The position numbers and the translations under genes are program-made. Shown here in pieces: positions 1 to 6,005 of a stretch of DNA of 6,005 nucleotides; within the stretch, counting starts at the first letter, position 1; each line of letters begins with the position of its first letter. Location: positions 1-6,005 of the forward strand of contig JAWLCG010000320.1 in assembly GCA_041687295.1 (NCBI GenBank), given 5' to 3'. The stretch comes from JAWLCG01 sp041687295. Lineage in GTDB: Bacteria; Planctomycetota; Phycisphaerae; SM23-33; FEN-1343. The notes beneath the pieces are model-generated. The model was not told the origin of the DNA. It ran no database searches and saw only the letters and a program-made list of their open reading frames with translations.

Positions 1-64
1 GGCAAGCGTTCGTCTTTCGGATGGGTGGTGGGTTGTGCCTCAGATTGGGATAGCCCGGCGCGAT

Positions 65-88
65 GCCCACGGAAGGCATTCCGTGGGC
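65..88 (+). repeat. Perfect hairpin repeat, copy 1 (upstream of gene 1)
   Basis: Arms GCCCACGGAA (65-74) and TTCCGTGGGC (79-88) pair perfectly around the loop GGCA (75-78). The surrounding 31 nt (63-93) match 1959-1989 at all but two positions, and those two differences exchange the closing base pair, so pairing is kept. It lies 70 nt (start to start, from 63) before the TACAAT box of gene 1. It could be a dispersed REP-like element, an RNA structure (for example the end of an upstream transcript) or a regulatory site; the sequence does not decide between these. Confidence 0.8.
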
Positions 89-145
89 TTGGGGTGGGGG
101 GGGCTTTGCGGATAGGCGGGGGGGCGGGGGGCTACAATGGGGGGG
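85..145 (+). other. G-tract cluster with G-quadruplex potential at the gene 1 promoter
   Basis: The non-template strand carries runs of G at 85-87, 91-94, 96-103 (eight), 118-124 (seven), 126-131 (six) and 139-145 (seven). This satisfies a simple pattern of four or more G3+ tracts with short loops. The cluster encloses the candidate -10 box at 133-138, and the last tract lies where transcription would start. Whether a quadruplex forms in the cell is inference. Confidence 0.5.
133..138 (+). promoter_or_regulatory. Candidate -10 box TACAAT of gene 1
   Basis: TACAAT matches the sigma-70 consensus TATAAT at five of six positions, in a very GC-rich surrounding. It is preceded by C, as are the TACAAT boxes upstream of genes 2 and 3. 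It lies 22 nt before the chosen ATG, so the 5' leader would be short and would still contain the AAAGGAGG ribosome binding site at 147-154. No convincing -35 hexamer is seen at 16-18 nt; TTGCGG at 106-111 is 21 nt away. Confidence 0.55.
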
Positions 146-146
146 C

Positions 147-154
147 AAAGGAGG
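147..154 (+). promoter_or_regulatory. Ribosome binding site that fixes the start of gene 1
   Basis: AAAGGAGG is a near-perfect Shine-Dalgarno sequence, with a 6-nt spacer (155-160) before ATG at 161. It decides for that ATG over the in-frame ATG at 137, which has no such site and overlaps the candidate -10 box. Confidence 0.85.
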
Positions 155-160
155 TCGCGG

Positions 161-1747
161 ATGGAACGGCATGTGGACGTGTTGGTGGTGGGTGGCGGTC
201 TGGGCGGGTGTGCGGCCGCCATGGCGGCGGCGGGGCGGGGGCGGCGAGTGGTGCTGACTGAGAAGACGGACTGGGTGGGCGGGCAGGCCACCAGCCAGGC
301 CGTGCCGCCCGACGAGCATCCGTGGATCGAGCAGTTTGGCTGCACGGGGCGGTACCGGCGGTGGCGGGGGCTGATCCGCCAGTACTACCGCGACCACTAC
401 CCGCTGCTGCCGTCGGCCCGGGCCAACCCGCAGCTCAACCCGGGGGCGGGCAACGTCTCGCGGATCTGCTGCGAGCCGCGGGTGGCGCTGGCGGCGCTGG
501 AGCAGATGCTGTCGCCGCACCGCTCGGCCGGCCGACTGGAGGTGCTGCTGAACCGTCGGCCGGTGGCGGTGCACGTTCGCGGGGACCGGGTGACCGGCGT
601 GGACCTCGGCGACAGTCGCACGGGCGAGACGGAGACCATCACGGCCGACTATGTCCTGGACGCGACCGAGCTGGGCGAACTGCTGCCGCTGGCGAAGGCG
701 GAGTACGTCGTCGGCGCCGAGGGGCGGGCGCGTACCGGCGAGCCGCACGCGCCCGAGGGGCCCGACCAGCCGGGCAACGTCCAGGCCATCACCTGGTGTT
801 TCCCGATGGCGTACGACCCGGTCGGCGAGCACGTGATCGATCGGCCGGCCCAGTACGAGCGGTGGCGCGACTACGTGCCGGACCTGCGCCCCGCCTGGCC
901 GGGCAGGCTGCTGAGCTGGTCGCAGACGCACCCGATCAGCCTCGAGCCGATGCACCGCGTGCTGCTGCCGGAGGAGCAGCGGCCGGGGCGGGGGGCGCTG
1001 TGGCTCTACCGCCGCATCACGGCCCGGCAGCACTACCCCGAGGGGTTCGTCGGCCACGAGGTGACGCTGGTGAATTGGCCGCAGAACGACTACTGGCTGG
1101 CGAGCATCATCGACGAGCCGGCCGACGTGGTGGCCCGGCGGCTGGTCGAGGCCCGCCAGCTGTCGCTGAGCCTGCTGTACTGGATGCAGACCGAGGCCCC
1201 GCGCCCCGACGGCGGGCAGGGCTACCCGGGCCTGCAGCTTCGGCCGGACCTGACGGGCACGCCGGACGGGTTGGCGATGTACCCCTACATCCGCGAGTCG
1301 CGGCGGATCGAGGCACTGTTCACCGTCACCGAGCAGCACGTGGGCACCGACGCGCGGGAGGGGCACCCGGCGGAGGCCTTCGCCGACAGCGTGGGGGTGG
1401 GCTGCTACCGCATCGACCTGCACCCCTCGACCGGCGGGGACAACTACATCGACGTCTCCAGCCAGCCCTTCCAGATTCCGCTGGGCGCCCTGGTGCCGGT
1501 CCGCCTGGAGAACCTGCTGGCGGCGTGCAAGAACCTGGGCGTCACGCACATCACCAACGGCTGTTACCGCCTGCACCCGGTGGAGTGGAACATCGGCGAG
1601 GCCGCCGGCCTGCTGGCCGCCCACTGCCTGGAGCACAACGTCCCGCCCCGGGCCGTCCGCGAGGACCCGGGGAGGCTGGAGGAGTTCCAGCGGATGCTGC
1701 GGGCCGAGGCCATCGAATTGGAGTGGCCGACGCTGCACCCGGTGTAG
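161..1747 (+). CDS. FAD-dependent oxidoreductase (FAD_oxidored family)
   Basis: A soluble flavoprotein of 528 residues that probably oxidises or reduces a small organic substrate with bound FAD; the substrate is unknown. The N-terminus is a Rossmann dinucleotide fold: VDVLVVGGGLGG gives GxGxxG at G11, G13 and G16, with the ribose-binding acid E34 at the end of strand 2, then a DWVGGQ segment (37-42). DATELGEL at 167-174 corresponds to the DATGDGDL motif of its paralogue at the other end of the window. The C-terminal FAD site is NLLAACKNLGVTH (451-463) followed by NGCYRLHP (466-473) and IGEAAG (478-483). A vicinal cysteine pair, C103-C104 in SRICCEPR, is of unknown role. No signal peptide or membrane segment is seen. 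The start at 161 is set by AAAGGAGG; an in-frame ATG at 137 would add eight residues but lacks a site. It is probably monocistronic, with its own -10 box. Family is confident, reaction is not. Confidence 0.93.
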   Translation: MERHVDVLVVGGGLGGCAAAMAAAGRGRRVVLTEKTDWVGGQATSQAVPPDEHPWIEQFGCTGRYRRWRGLIRQYYRDHYPLLPSARANPQLNPGAGNVSRICCEPRVALAALEQMLSPHRSAGRLEVLLNRRPVAVHVRGDRVTGVDLGDSRTGETETITADYVLDATELGELLPLAKAEYVVGAEGRARTGEPHAPEGPDQPGNVQAITWCFPMAYDPVGEHVIDRPAQYERWRDYVPDLRPAWPGRLLSWSQTHPISLEPMHRVLLPEEQRPGRGALWLYRRITARQHYPEGFVGHEVTLVNWPQNDYWLASIIDEPADVVARRLVEARQLSLSLLYWMQTEAPRPDGGQGYPGLQLRPDLTGTPDGLAMYPYIRESRRIEALFTVTEQHVGTDAREGHPAEAFADSVGVGCYRIDLHPSTGGDNYIDVSSQPFQIPLGALVPVRLENLLAACKNLGVTHITNGCYRLHPVEWNIGEAAGLLAAHCLEHNVPPRAVREDPGRLEEFQRMLRAEAIELEWPTLHPV

Positions 1748-1748
1748 G
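1734..1748 (+). repeat. 15-nt direct repeat, copy 1 (end of gene 1)
   Basis: TGCACCCGGTGTAGG covers the last codons and the stop of gene 1, and recurs exactly at 1808-1822. The two copies flank the palindrome at 1744-1797. Copy 2 is outside any gene. Confidence 0.75.
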
Positions 1749-1797
1749 TCGGGGATACCTCCCCGACACCGATGTCGGGCAAGTATGCCCGACCTAC
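1744..1797 (+). repeat. 54-nt four-armed palindrome starting at the gene 1 stop codon; candidate terminator
   Basis: Outer arms GTAGGTCGGG (1744-1753) and CCCGACCTAC (1788-1797) pair perfectly over 10 bp. Inside, ATAC (1755-1758) can pair with GTAT (1783-1786), and CCCGACA (1762-1768) with TGTCGGG (1773-1779) around the loop CCGA. Alternative local hairpins are TCGGGG/CCCCGA (1749-1754/1761-1766) and GTCGGGC/GCCCGAC (1774-1780/1787-1793). The stop codon TAG (1745-1747) is part of the left arm. Its position right after the gene fits a terminator or mRNA 3'-end stabiliser, but there is no T tract. It belongs with the GTAGGNCGGG elements elsewhere in the window. Confidence 0.75.
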
Positions 1798-1807
1798 GGA
1801 AATCGGG

Positions 1808-1822
1808 TGCACCCGGTGTAGG
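1808..1822 (+). repeat. 15-nt direct repeat, copy 2
   Basis: An exact copy of TGCACCCGGTGTAGG from the end of gene 1, with 74 nt from start to start. It is followed by GGGGCACCCC (1821-1830), a self-complementary run, and then by another GTAGG. Confidence 0.75.
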
Positions 1823-1830
1823 GGCACCCC

Positions 1831-1861
1831 GTAGGCCGGGTCGAGCCTAGCGAGGCCCGGC
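1831..1861 (+). repeat. GTAGGCCGGG element with inverted repeat
   Basis: GTAGGCCGGG (1831-1840) opens an inverted repeat: GCCGGG (1835-1840) pairs with CCCGGC (1856-1861), and the stem extends by two pairs including a T-G pair. The segment CGGGTCGAGC, three bases, then GCGAGGCC (1837-1857) recurs with a four-base spacer at 3220-3241, so two intergenic regions share this module. Confidence 0.6.
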
Positions 1862-1958
1862 AGCGAAGGCGGATGCCACTCCCTTGCCGGTGCCCTGGAC
1901 CATTTTCCTATCGCACGTGCGGGTGAACTGGGCCGCCGGATCGACGGGCCTGCCACGA
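1862..1958. other. Intergenic stretch with a 10-bp palindrome
   Basis: I see no gene here. The only structure noted is CGCACGTGCG (1912-1921), a perfect 10-bp palindrome lying 111 nt before the candidate -10 box of gene 2. It could be a dimeric regulator site, or chance in GC-rich DNA. Confidence 0.3.
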
Positions 1959-1960
1959 AT

Positions 1961-1984
1961 GCCCACGGATGGCAATCCGTGGGC
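1961..1984 (+). repeat. Perfect hairpin repeat, copy 2 (upstream of gene 2)
   Basis: Arms GCCCACGGAT (1961-1970) and ATCCGTGGGC (1975-1984) pair perfectly around the loop GGCA (1971-1974). Compared with 65-88, the closing pair A-T has become T-A, and the flanks AT (1959-1960) and TTGGG (1985-1989) are kept. It lies 74 nt (start to start, from 1959) before the TACAAT box of gene 2, close to the 70 nt seen at gene 1. Confidence 0.8.
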
Positions 1985-2032
1985 TTGGGCCGGAGGCGCC
2001 TTGGGACCCACAGACGCATTCGGCAGACGGTC

Positions 2033-2038
2033 TACAAT
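2033..2038 (+). promoter_or_regulatory. Candidate -10 box TACAAT of gene 2
   Basis: TACAAT matches five of six positions of TATAAT and is preceded by C, as at genes 1 and 3. It would give a leader of roughly 60 nt before the ATG at 2106. No good -35 hexamer is found at normal spacing (2010-2015 reads ACAGAC). Confidence 0.55.
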
Positions 2039-2105
2039 AGTCAGGGGCCCCGGGCAGGCCGGGGCGGGGCCGTTGCGCCAACCAGACTTGCAGGGGGAGA
2101 CTCTC

Positions 2106-3170
2106 ATGGCCAGGACGATGAAGGCGTTCGTGATGAAGCGGATCGGCGAGGTGGGCTTCCTGGACAAGCCGATCCCCGAGCCGGGGCCGACCGAGGCGAT
2201 CGTGAAGACCACGACGGCCCTGATCTGCACCTCCGACACGCACACGGTGGCCGGCGCGATCGGCGAGCGGCAGGACCTCACGCTGGGCCACGAGGCCGTC
2301 GGCGTGGTCCACGCCCTGGGCGCGGCCGTCGAGGGCTACGAGGTGGGCCAGCGGGTGGCGGTCAACGCCATCACGCCGCACTGGTCGGGCTCGGCGGCCC
2401 AGCGGGGTTTTTCCTCGCAGGACGGCGGCCTGCTGGGCGGCTGGAGGTTCGCCAACGTCCACGACGGCGTCTTCGCCGAGTATTTCCGCGTGGACGACGC
2501 GATGGGCAACCTGGCGCCGATCCCCGACGAGCTGACCGACGAGCAGGCCGCCTACTGCTGCGACATGCTCTCGACGGGCTTCGTGGGCGCCGAGCACGCC
2601 GACATCCCCACCGGCGGCACGGTGGCCATCTTCGCCCAGGGCCCGGTGGGGCTGATGGCCACCGTCGCCAGCCGACTCAAGGGGGCGGGGCTGGTCATCG
2701 CCGTCGAGTCGATCCCCCGGCGCCAGGAGCTCGCCCGCCACTACGGCGCCGACCGCATCGTCGACTTCACGCAGGAGGACCCGGTCGAGGCGATCCTGGC
2801 GGCCACCGAGGGCGAGGGGGTGGACTCGGCCATCGAGGCGCTCGGCAGCGACACGACCTTCCAGGCCTGCCTCCGCGCGACCCGCCCGGGCGGCACGATC
2901 AGCAACATCGGCTACCACGGCGAGGGCGACTTCGTGCACATCCCGCGGTTGGCCTGGGGGGTGGGCATGGGCGACAAGACGATCCGCACCGGCCTGTGCC
3001 CCGGCGGCAAGGTCCGGATGAAGCGGCTCATGCGGCTGATCCAGACCGGGCGGGTGGACCCCACGCCCATGACGACCCACCGCTTCGCCTTCGACCAGGT
3101 GGACAAGGCCTTCTATATGATGCGCGACAAGGCCGACGGCATCATCAAGCCGCTGATCCGCTTCGGGTAA
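2106..3170 (+). CDS. Zinc-dependent medium-chain alcohol dehydrogenase, secondary-alcohol type
   Basis: A 354-residue cytoplasmic enzyme expected to interconvert an alcohol (probably secondary) and a ketone or aldehyde with a nicotinamide cofactor. It resembles the Thermoanaerobacter secondary alcohol dehydrogenase along its length, judged from memory. Catalytic zinc ligands align as C41 (CTSDTH), H62-E63 (GHE) and D153 (CCDMLSTGF). The four-cysteine structural zinc lobe of other family members is absent, as in that subgroup. The cofactor loop AQGPVG (177-182) has Ala in place of the first Gly of GxGxxG. E201 in IAVESIP occupies the position of the NADP-contacting Gly198 of the Thermoanaerobacter enzyme, and Ile replaces its Arg200, which points to NAD rather than NADP (inference). 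The ATG at 2106 is chosen because GGAG lies at 2096-2099, 6 nt upstream; the frame is open from 1884, but that part crosses the hairpin and promoter. Physiological substrate unknown. Confidence 0.92.
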   Translation: MARTMKAFVMKRIGEVGFLDKPIPEPGPTEAIVKTTTALICTSDTHTVAGAIGERQDLTLGHEAVGVVHALGAAVEGYEVGQRVAVNAITPHWSGSAAQRGFSSQDGGLLGGWRFANVHDGVFAEYFRVDDAMGNLAPIPDELTDEQAAYCCDMLSTGFVGAEHADIPTGGTVAIFAQGPVGLMATVASRLKGAGLVIAVESIPRRQELARHYGADRIVDFTQEDPVEAILAATEGEGVDSAIEALGSDTTFQACLRATRPGGTISNIGYHGEGDFVHIPRLAWGVGMGDKTIRTGLCPGGKVRMKRLMRLIQTGRVDPTPMTTHRFAFDQVDKAFYMMRDKADGIIKPLIRFG

Positions 3171-3174
3171 TTCA

Positions 3175-3195
3175 GTAGGGCGGGCACCGCCCGCC
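3175..3195 (+). terminator. GTAGGGCGGGC hairpin after gene 2; candidate terminator
   Basis: Starting four bases after the TAA stop, GGCGGGC (3179-3185) pairs perfectly with GCCCGCC (3189-3195) around the three-base loop ACC. There is no T tract, so intrinsic termination is uncertain; it may instead protect the mRNA 3' end. It is a member of the GTAGGNCGGG group. Confidence 0.5.
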
Positions 3196-3219
3196 GGGGC
3201 GGCGGACCACGCCGCGGAT

Positions 3220-3278
3220 CGGGTCGAGCGCCCGCGAGGCCGGGTACGCCATCGCTGCCGGGCCTCGCTTTCGCTCGA
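3220..3278 (+). repeat. Imperfect 55-nt palindrome with shared CGGGTCGAGC module
   Basis: TCGAGCG (3224-3230) pairs with CGCTCGA (3272-3278). After a symmetric three-by-three internal loop (CCC/TTT), GCGAGGCC (3234-3241) pairs with GGCCTCGC (3261-3268). This gives 15 bp in two perfect blocks around a loop of about 19 nt. The left half (3220-3241) repeats the module at 1837-1857. Confidence 0.7.
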
Positions 3279-3449
3279 AGAGCGCCTACGCCTGCCGGCC
3301 ATTGTGGTGGGCCCCTCTGGAGCTCTCAGAAACCGGCGCACGGCCGAGCCAAAGCGGCGATTCTCGCCGCACTCCATATGGCCCAGCCGGCTTTGGGCGC
3401 GAATGGGTCCGAATCGTGTGGCCGGGCGGAAACGGGTTTTGGTGACGTC
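3279..3449. other. Intergenic stretch upstream of gene 3 with one small palindrome
   Basis: No convincing gene is seen. GCGGCGA (3354-3360) and TCGCCGC (3364-3370) form a perfect 7-bp inverted repeat around TTC, 79 nt before the candidate -10 box of gene 3. It could be an operator or a small RNA stem. The rest is less GC-rich than its surroundings and carries no structure I can name. Confidence 0.35.
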
Positions 3450-3455
3450 TACAAT
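3450..3455 (+). promoter_or_regulatory. Candidate -10 box TACAAT of gene 3
   Basis: This is the third CTACAAT found upstream of a + strand gene in the window. It would give a leader of about 75 nt before the ATG at 3538. In that leader CCCGCC (3498-3503) can pair with GGCGGG (3510-3515), ending 7 nt before the ribosome binding site. No clear -35 box is seen. Confidence 0.5.
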
Positions 3456-3537
3456 GTCATCGCCCGGGGATGGGCCTCGGGCTTGATGAGACAGACTCCC
3501 GCCGAGGGGGGCGGGCGGGGCGAGAAGGAGGCATCGG

Positions 3538-4467
3538 ATGAAATATCGCAGGTTGGGCAAGACGGATATGGTGGTTTCGGTCGTCGGCGTGGGGGCCTGG
3601 CAGCTGGGCGGGGGCTGGGGTAAGCGGTTCGAGCAGGCCGAGGTCGATGCCATGCTGGCGGCGGCGAAGGAGGAGGGCATCAACCTCATCGACACGGCCG
3701 AGTGCTACGGCGACCACCTGTCCGAGCAGCTCATCGGCGAATCGGTCAAGGGCCAGCGGGACGACTGGATCATCGCCACGAAGTTCGGCCACAACCCCGG
3801 CGGCACGAAGGACTCCAGGGAGTACTGGAAGGCCCCCGAGGTACTGGCGCAGTTCGACAAGTCGCTGGCCTCGCTGCAGACGGACTACGTCGACCTGCTG
3901 CAGTTCCACTCGGGCCCCGACGAGGTGTTCGACAACGACGAGCTCTGGGCGGCGCTGGACAAGCTGGTCAAGGTCGGCAAGGTCCGCCACCTGGGCATCT
4001 CGATCGGCTCGAACGACAACCTGCACCAGACCGACGCCGCCCAGCGCGTCGGAGCCGAGGCCATCCAGGTCGTCTACAACCGCCTCGACCAGACGCCCGA
4101 GCGGCGGGTCTTCCCCTCGTGCATCCGCCAGGACCTCGGCGTGCTGGCGCGGGTGCCGCTGGCCAGCGGGCTGCTGAGCGGCAAGTACAAGCCCGGCGCG
4201 ACCTGGCCGGAGGGCGACGTCCGCCACCGCCGCAAGCCCGAGCACATCGACGCGGCCCTGGCCAAGGTCCAGCAGATCCAGGCCGACGAGGTGCCCGCCG
4301 GCGTGAACATGGCCACCTGGGCCCTGGCGTGGTGTCTGCAGCACCCGGCCGTCACCTGCGTGATCCCGGGCTGCAAGAACGTCCAGCAGGTCCGCGCCAA
4401 CGCCGCCGCCGCCGACCTGGACATCGTCGCCGACGACCACCCCCAGGCCGCCCAGGCCGTGCGGTAG
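3538..4467 (+). CDS. Aldo/keto reductase (AKR superfamily, IolS/AKR11-like)
   Basis: A 309-residue cytoplasmic (beta/alpha)8-barrel enzyme expected to reduce an aldehyde or ketone, or oxidise the alcohol, with NADP(H). The catalytic tetrad is visible: D52 and Y57 in LIDTAECYGD, K82 in IIATKFG and H124 in LLQFHS. The C-terminal cofactor segment is CVIPGCKNVQQVRAN. Overall it resembles bacterial IolS-like (AKR11) proteins, including RVPLASGLLSGKY in the barrel's second half. The usual Ser-Asn pair that holds the nicotinamide amide is Ser155-Ile156 here (GISIGS); I recall similar substitutions in related bacterial AKRs, so this is probably a subfamily trait. The start is firm: AGAAGGAGG (3523-3531) lies 6 nt before the ATG. 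Length is normal and there is no signal peptide. It has its own promoter candidate and converges with the downstream flavoprotein gene. The substrate is unknown; a sugar or polyol aldehyde is possible. Confidence 0.94.
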   Translation: MKYRRLGKTDMVVSVVGVGAWQLGGGWGKRFEQAEVDAMLAAAKEEGINLIDTAECYGDHLSEQLIGESVKGQRDDWIIATKFGHNPGGTKDSREYWKAPEVLAQFDKSLASLQTDYVDLLQFHSGPDEVFDNDELWAALDKLVKVGKVRHLGISIGSNDNLHQTDAAQRVGAEAIQVVYNRLDQTPERRVFPSCIRQDLGVLARVPLASGLLSGKYKPGATWPEGDVRHRRKPEHIDAALAKVQQIQADEVPAGVNMATWALAWCLQHPAVTCVIPGCKNVQQVRANAAAADLDIVADDHPQAAQAVR

Positions 4468-4468
4468 T

Positions 4469-4522
4469 GTAGGGCGGGCAATTTCCCGCGTGTTCGGAGG
4501 CCGCGGGCTCCCGACACGCGGG
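4469..4522. terminator. Convergent hairpin region, candidate bidirectional terminator
   Basis: One base after the TAG of gene 3, GTAGGGCGGGC opens a small hairpin: GCGGG (4474-4478) with CCCGC (4485-4489). A stronger, overlapping hairpin pairs CCCGCGTGT (4485-4493) with ACACGCGGG (4514-4522) over 9 bp, continuing with GGAG (4496-4499) to CTCC (4508-4511). The two cannot form together. The strong stem lies in the 72-nt gap between two genes that converge, 17 nt past the stop of the - strand gene, so it could end transcription from both sides. There is no T tract on either strand. Confidence 0.6.
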
Positions 4523-4539
4523 CGGTGCCCGGCGTGCGG

Positions 4540-5904
<1,365 letters not shown>

Positions 5905-5911
5905 GGCCGCT

Positions 5912-5940
5912 ACTATGCCGTGCCGCCCGGCGGTTGTCCA
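5912..5940 (-). promoter_or_regulatory. Sigma-70-type promoter of the - strand flavoprotein gene
   Basis: Read on the - strand, TGGACA (5940-5935; five of six to TTGACA), a 17-nt spacer and CATAGT (5917-5912; four of six to TATAAT) form a normally spaced promoter. Only 7 nt separate the -10 box from the ATG, so transcription would begin at or next to the start codon. Confidence 0.55.
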
Positions 5941-5963
5941 TGCCCTGGGGGGCTGGAGTTCTG

Positions 5964-6001
5964 GTAGGGCGGGCGCCCTCCCGCGGGGGCGAGGGCCCCC
6001 G
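5964..6001 (+). repeat. GTAGGGCGGGC element with tandem hairpins
   Basis: GCGGG (5969-5973) pairs with CCCGC (5980-5984) around a six-base loop, the same geometry as 4474-4489. It is followed by CGGGGGC (5984-5990) pairing with GCCCCCG (5995-6001). Unlike the other copies it does not follow a + strand stop codon; it lies upstream of the - strand gene, near the window edge, and may belong to a neighbouring gene outside. Confidence 0.55.
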
Positions 6002-6005
6002 GGAC

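Noticed and set aside
137..160. Earlier in-frame ATG for gene 1
   Set aside because: It overlaps the candidate -10 box, has no ribosome binding site and adds residues not needed by the Rossmann fold; ATG at 161 has AAAGGAGG at ideal spacing.
322..1821. 499-codon open frame on the + strand overlapping gene 1 in another frame
   Set aside because: The product is dominated by Ala, Gly, Arg and Pro with no motif; it is open only because of the third-position GC of gene 1.
1744..1861. CRISPR array or tandem repeat array
   Set aside because: The repeats are palindromes of different lengths with irregular spacing, only two exact copies of any unit occur, and there are no cas genes.
1884..2105. N-terminal extension of the alcohol dehydrogenase
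   Set aside because: The frame is open, but it crosses the conserved hairpin and the TACAAT box, and family members start near MKAF; ATG at 2106 has a proper ribosome binding site.
3304..3486. Small open frame of 60 codons upstream of gene 3
   Set aside because: It has no ribosome binding site, its composition is unlike that of the genes, and it runs over the small palindrome and the candidate promoter.
1908..3695. 595-codon open frame on the - strand across genes 2 and 3
   Set aside because: It is antisense to the alcohol dehydrogenase, runs through the intergenic repeats and is rich in Arg, Gly, Ala and Asp/His typical of reverse-frame reading of GC-rich genes; it shows no recognisable domain, while the + strand has intact catalytic motifs.
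3457..4440. 327-codon open frame on the - strand over gene 3
   Set aside because: It is antisense to a clear aldo/keto reductase with an intact tetrad; the product has shadow-type composition and no domain.

Overview
The window is very GC-rich (about 70 % by eye, not computed), with dense genes, strong GGAGG-type ribosome binding sites and intergenic gaps of about 360 bp full of short palindromes. It looks like a bacterial chromosome. The pairing of two Pfam FAD_oxidored-type flavoproteins with a dehydrogenase and an aldo/keto reductase, plus repeats built on GTAGGNCGGG, is what I would expect from Planctomycetota, possibly a Phycisphaerae-like lineage. That assignment is an inference from style; there is no marker gene here.

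There are four complete genes, all soluble redox enzymes. On the + strand: a 528-residue FAD-dependent oxidoreductase (161-1747), a 354-residue zinc-dependent medium-chain alcohol dehydrogenase of the secondary-alcohol type (2106-3170), and a 309-residue aldo/keto reductase (3538-4467). On the - strand, convergent with the third: a second, divergent FAD-dependent oxidoreductase of 454 residues (5904 down to 4540). The + strand genes are separated by about 360 bp and each has its own TACAAT candidate -10 box, so they are probably three single-gene units rather than an operon. The fourth gene has a separate promoter candidate placed so close to its ATG that the transcript may be leaderless. A shared theme of alcohol, aldehyde, sugar or polyol oxidation-reduction is plausible, but no substrate can be named and no transporter, regulator or glycoside hydrolase is visible.

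Layout: 1-160 is the leader of gene 1, with a perfect 10-bp-arm hairpin, a run of G tracts and a -10 candidate. 1744-2105 holds a four-armed palindrome that starts at the stop codon of gene 1, a 15-nt duplication of that gene's end, another GTAGGNCGGG element, a second hairpin that covaries with the first, and the promoter of gene 2. 3171-3537 holds a post-stop hairpin, a 55-nt imperfect palindrome, a small palindrome and the promoter of gene 3. 4468-4539 is a convergent gap filled by hairpins. 5905-6005 is the leader of gene 4 plus another GTAGGGCGGGC element.

I did not find a defence, mobile or secretion system, CRISPR array, tRNA or rRNA. The genes are ordinary metabolic enzymes. The unusual content is the intergenic repeat system: five copies of GTAGGNCGGG in one orientation, three of them at or within 5 nt of a stop codon, and a pair of compensated hairpins about 70 nt upstream of two TACAAT boxes.
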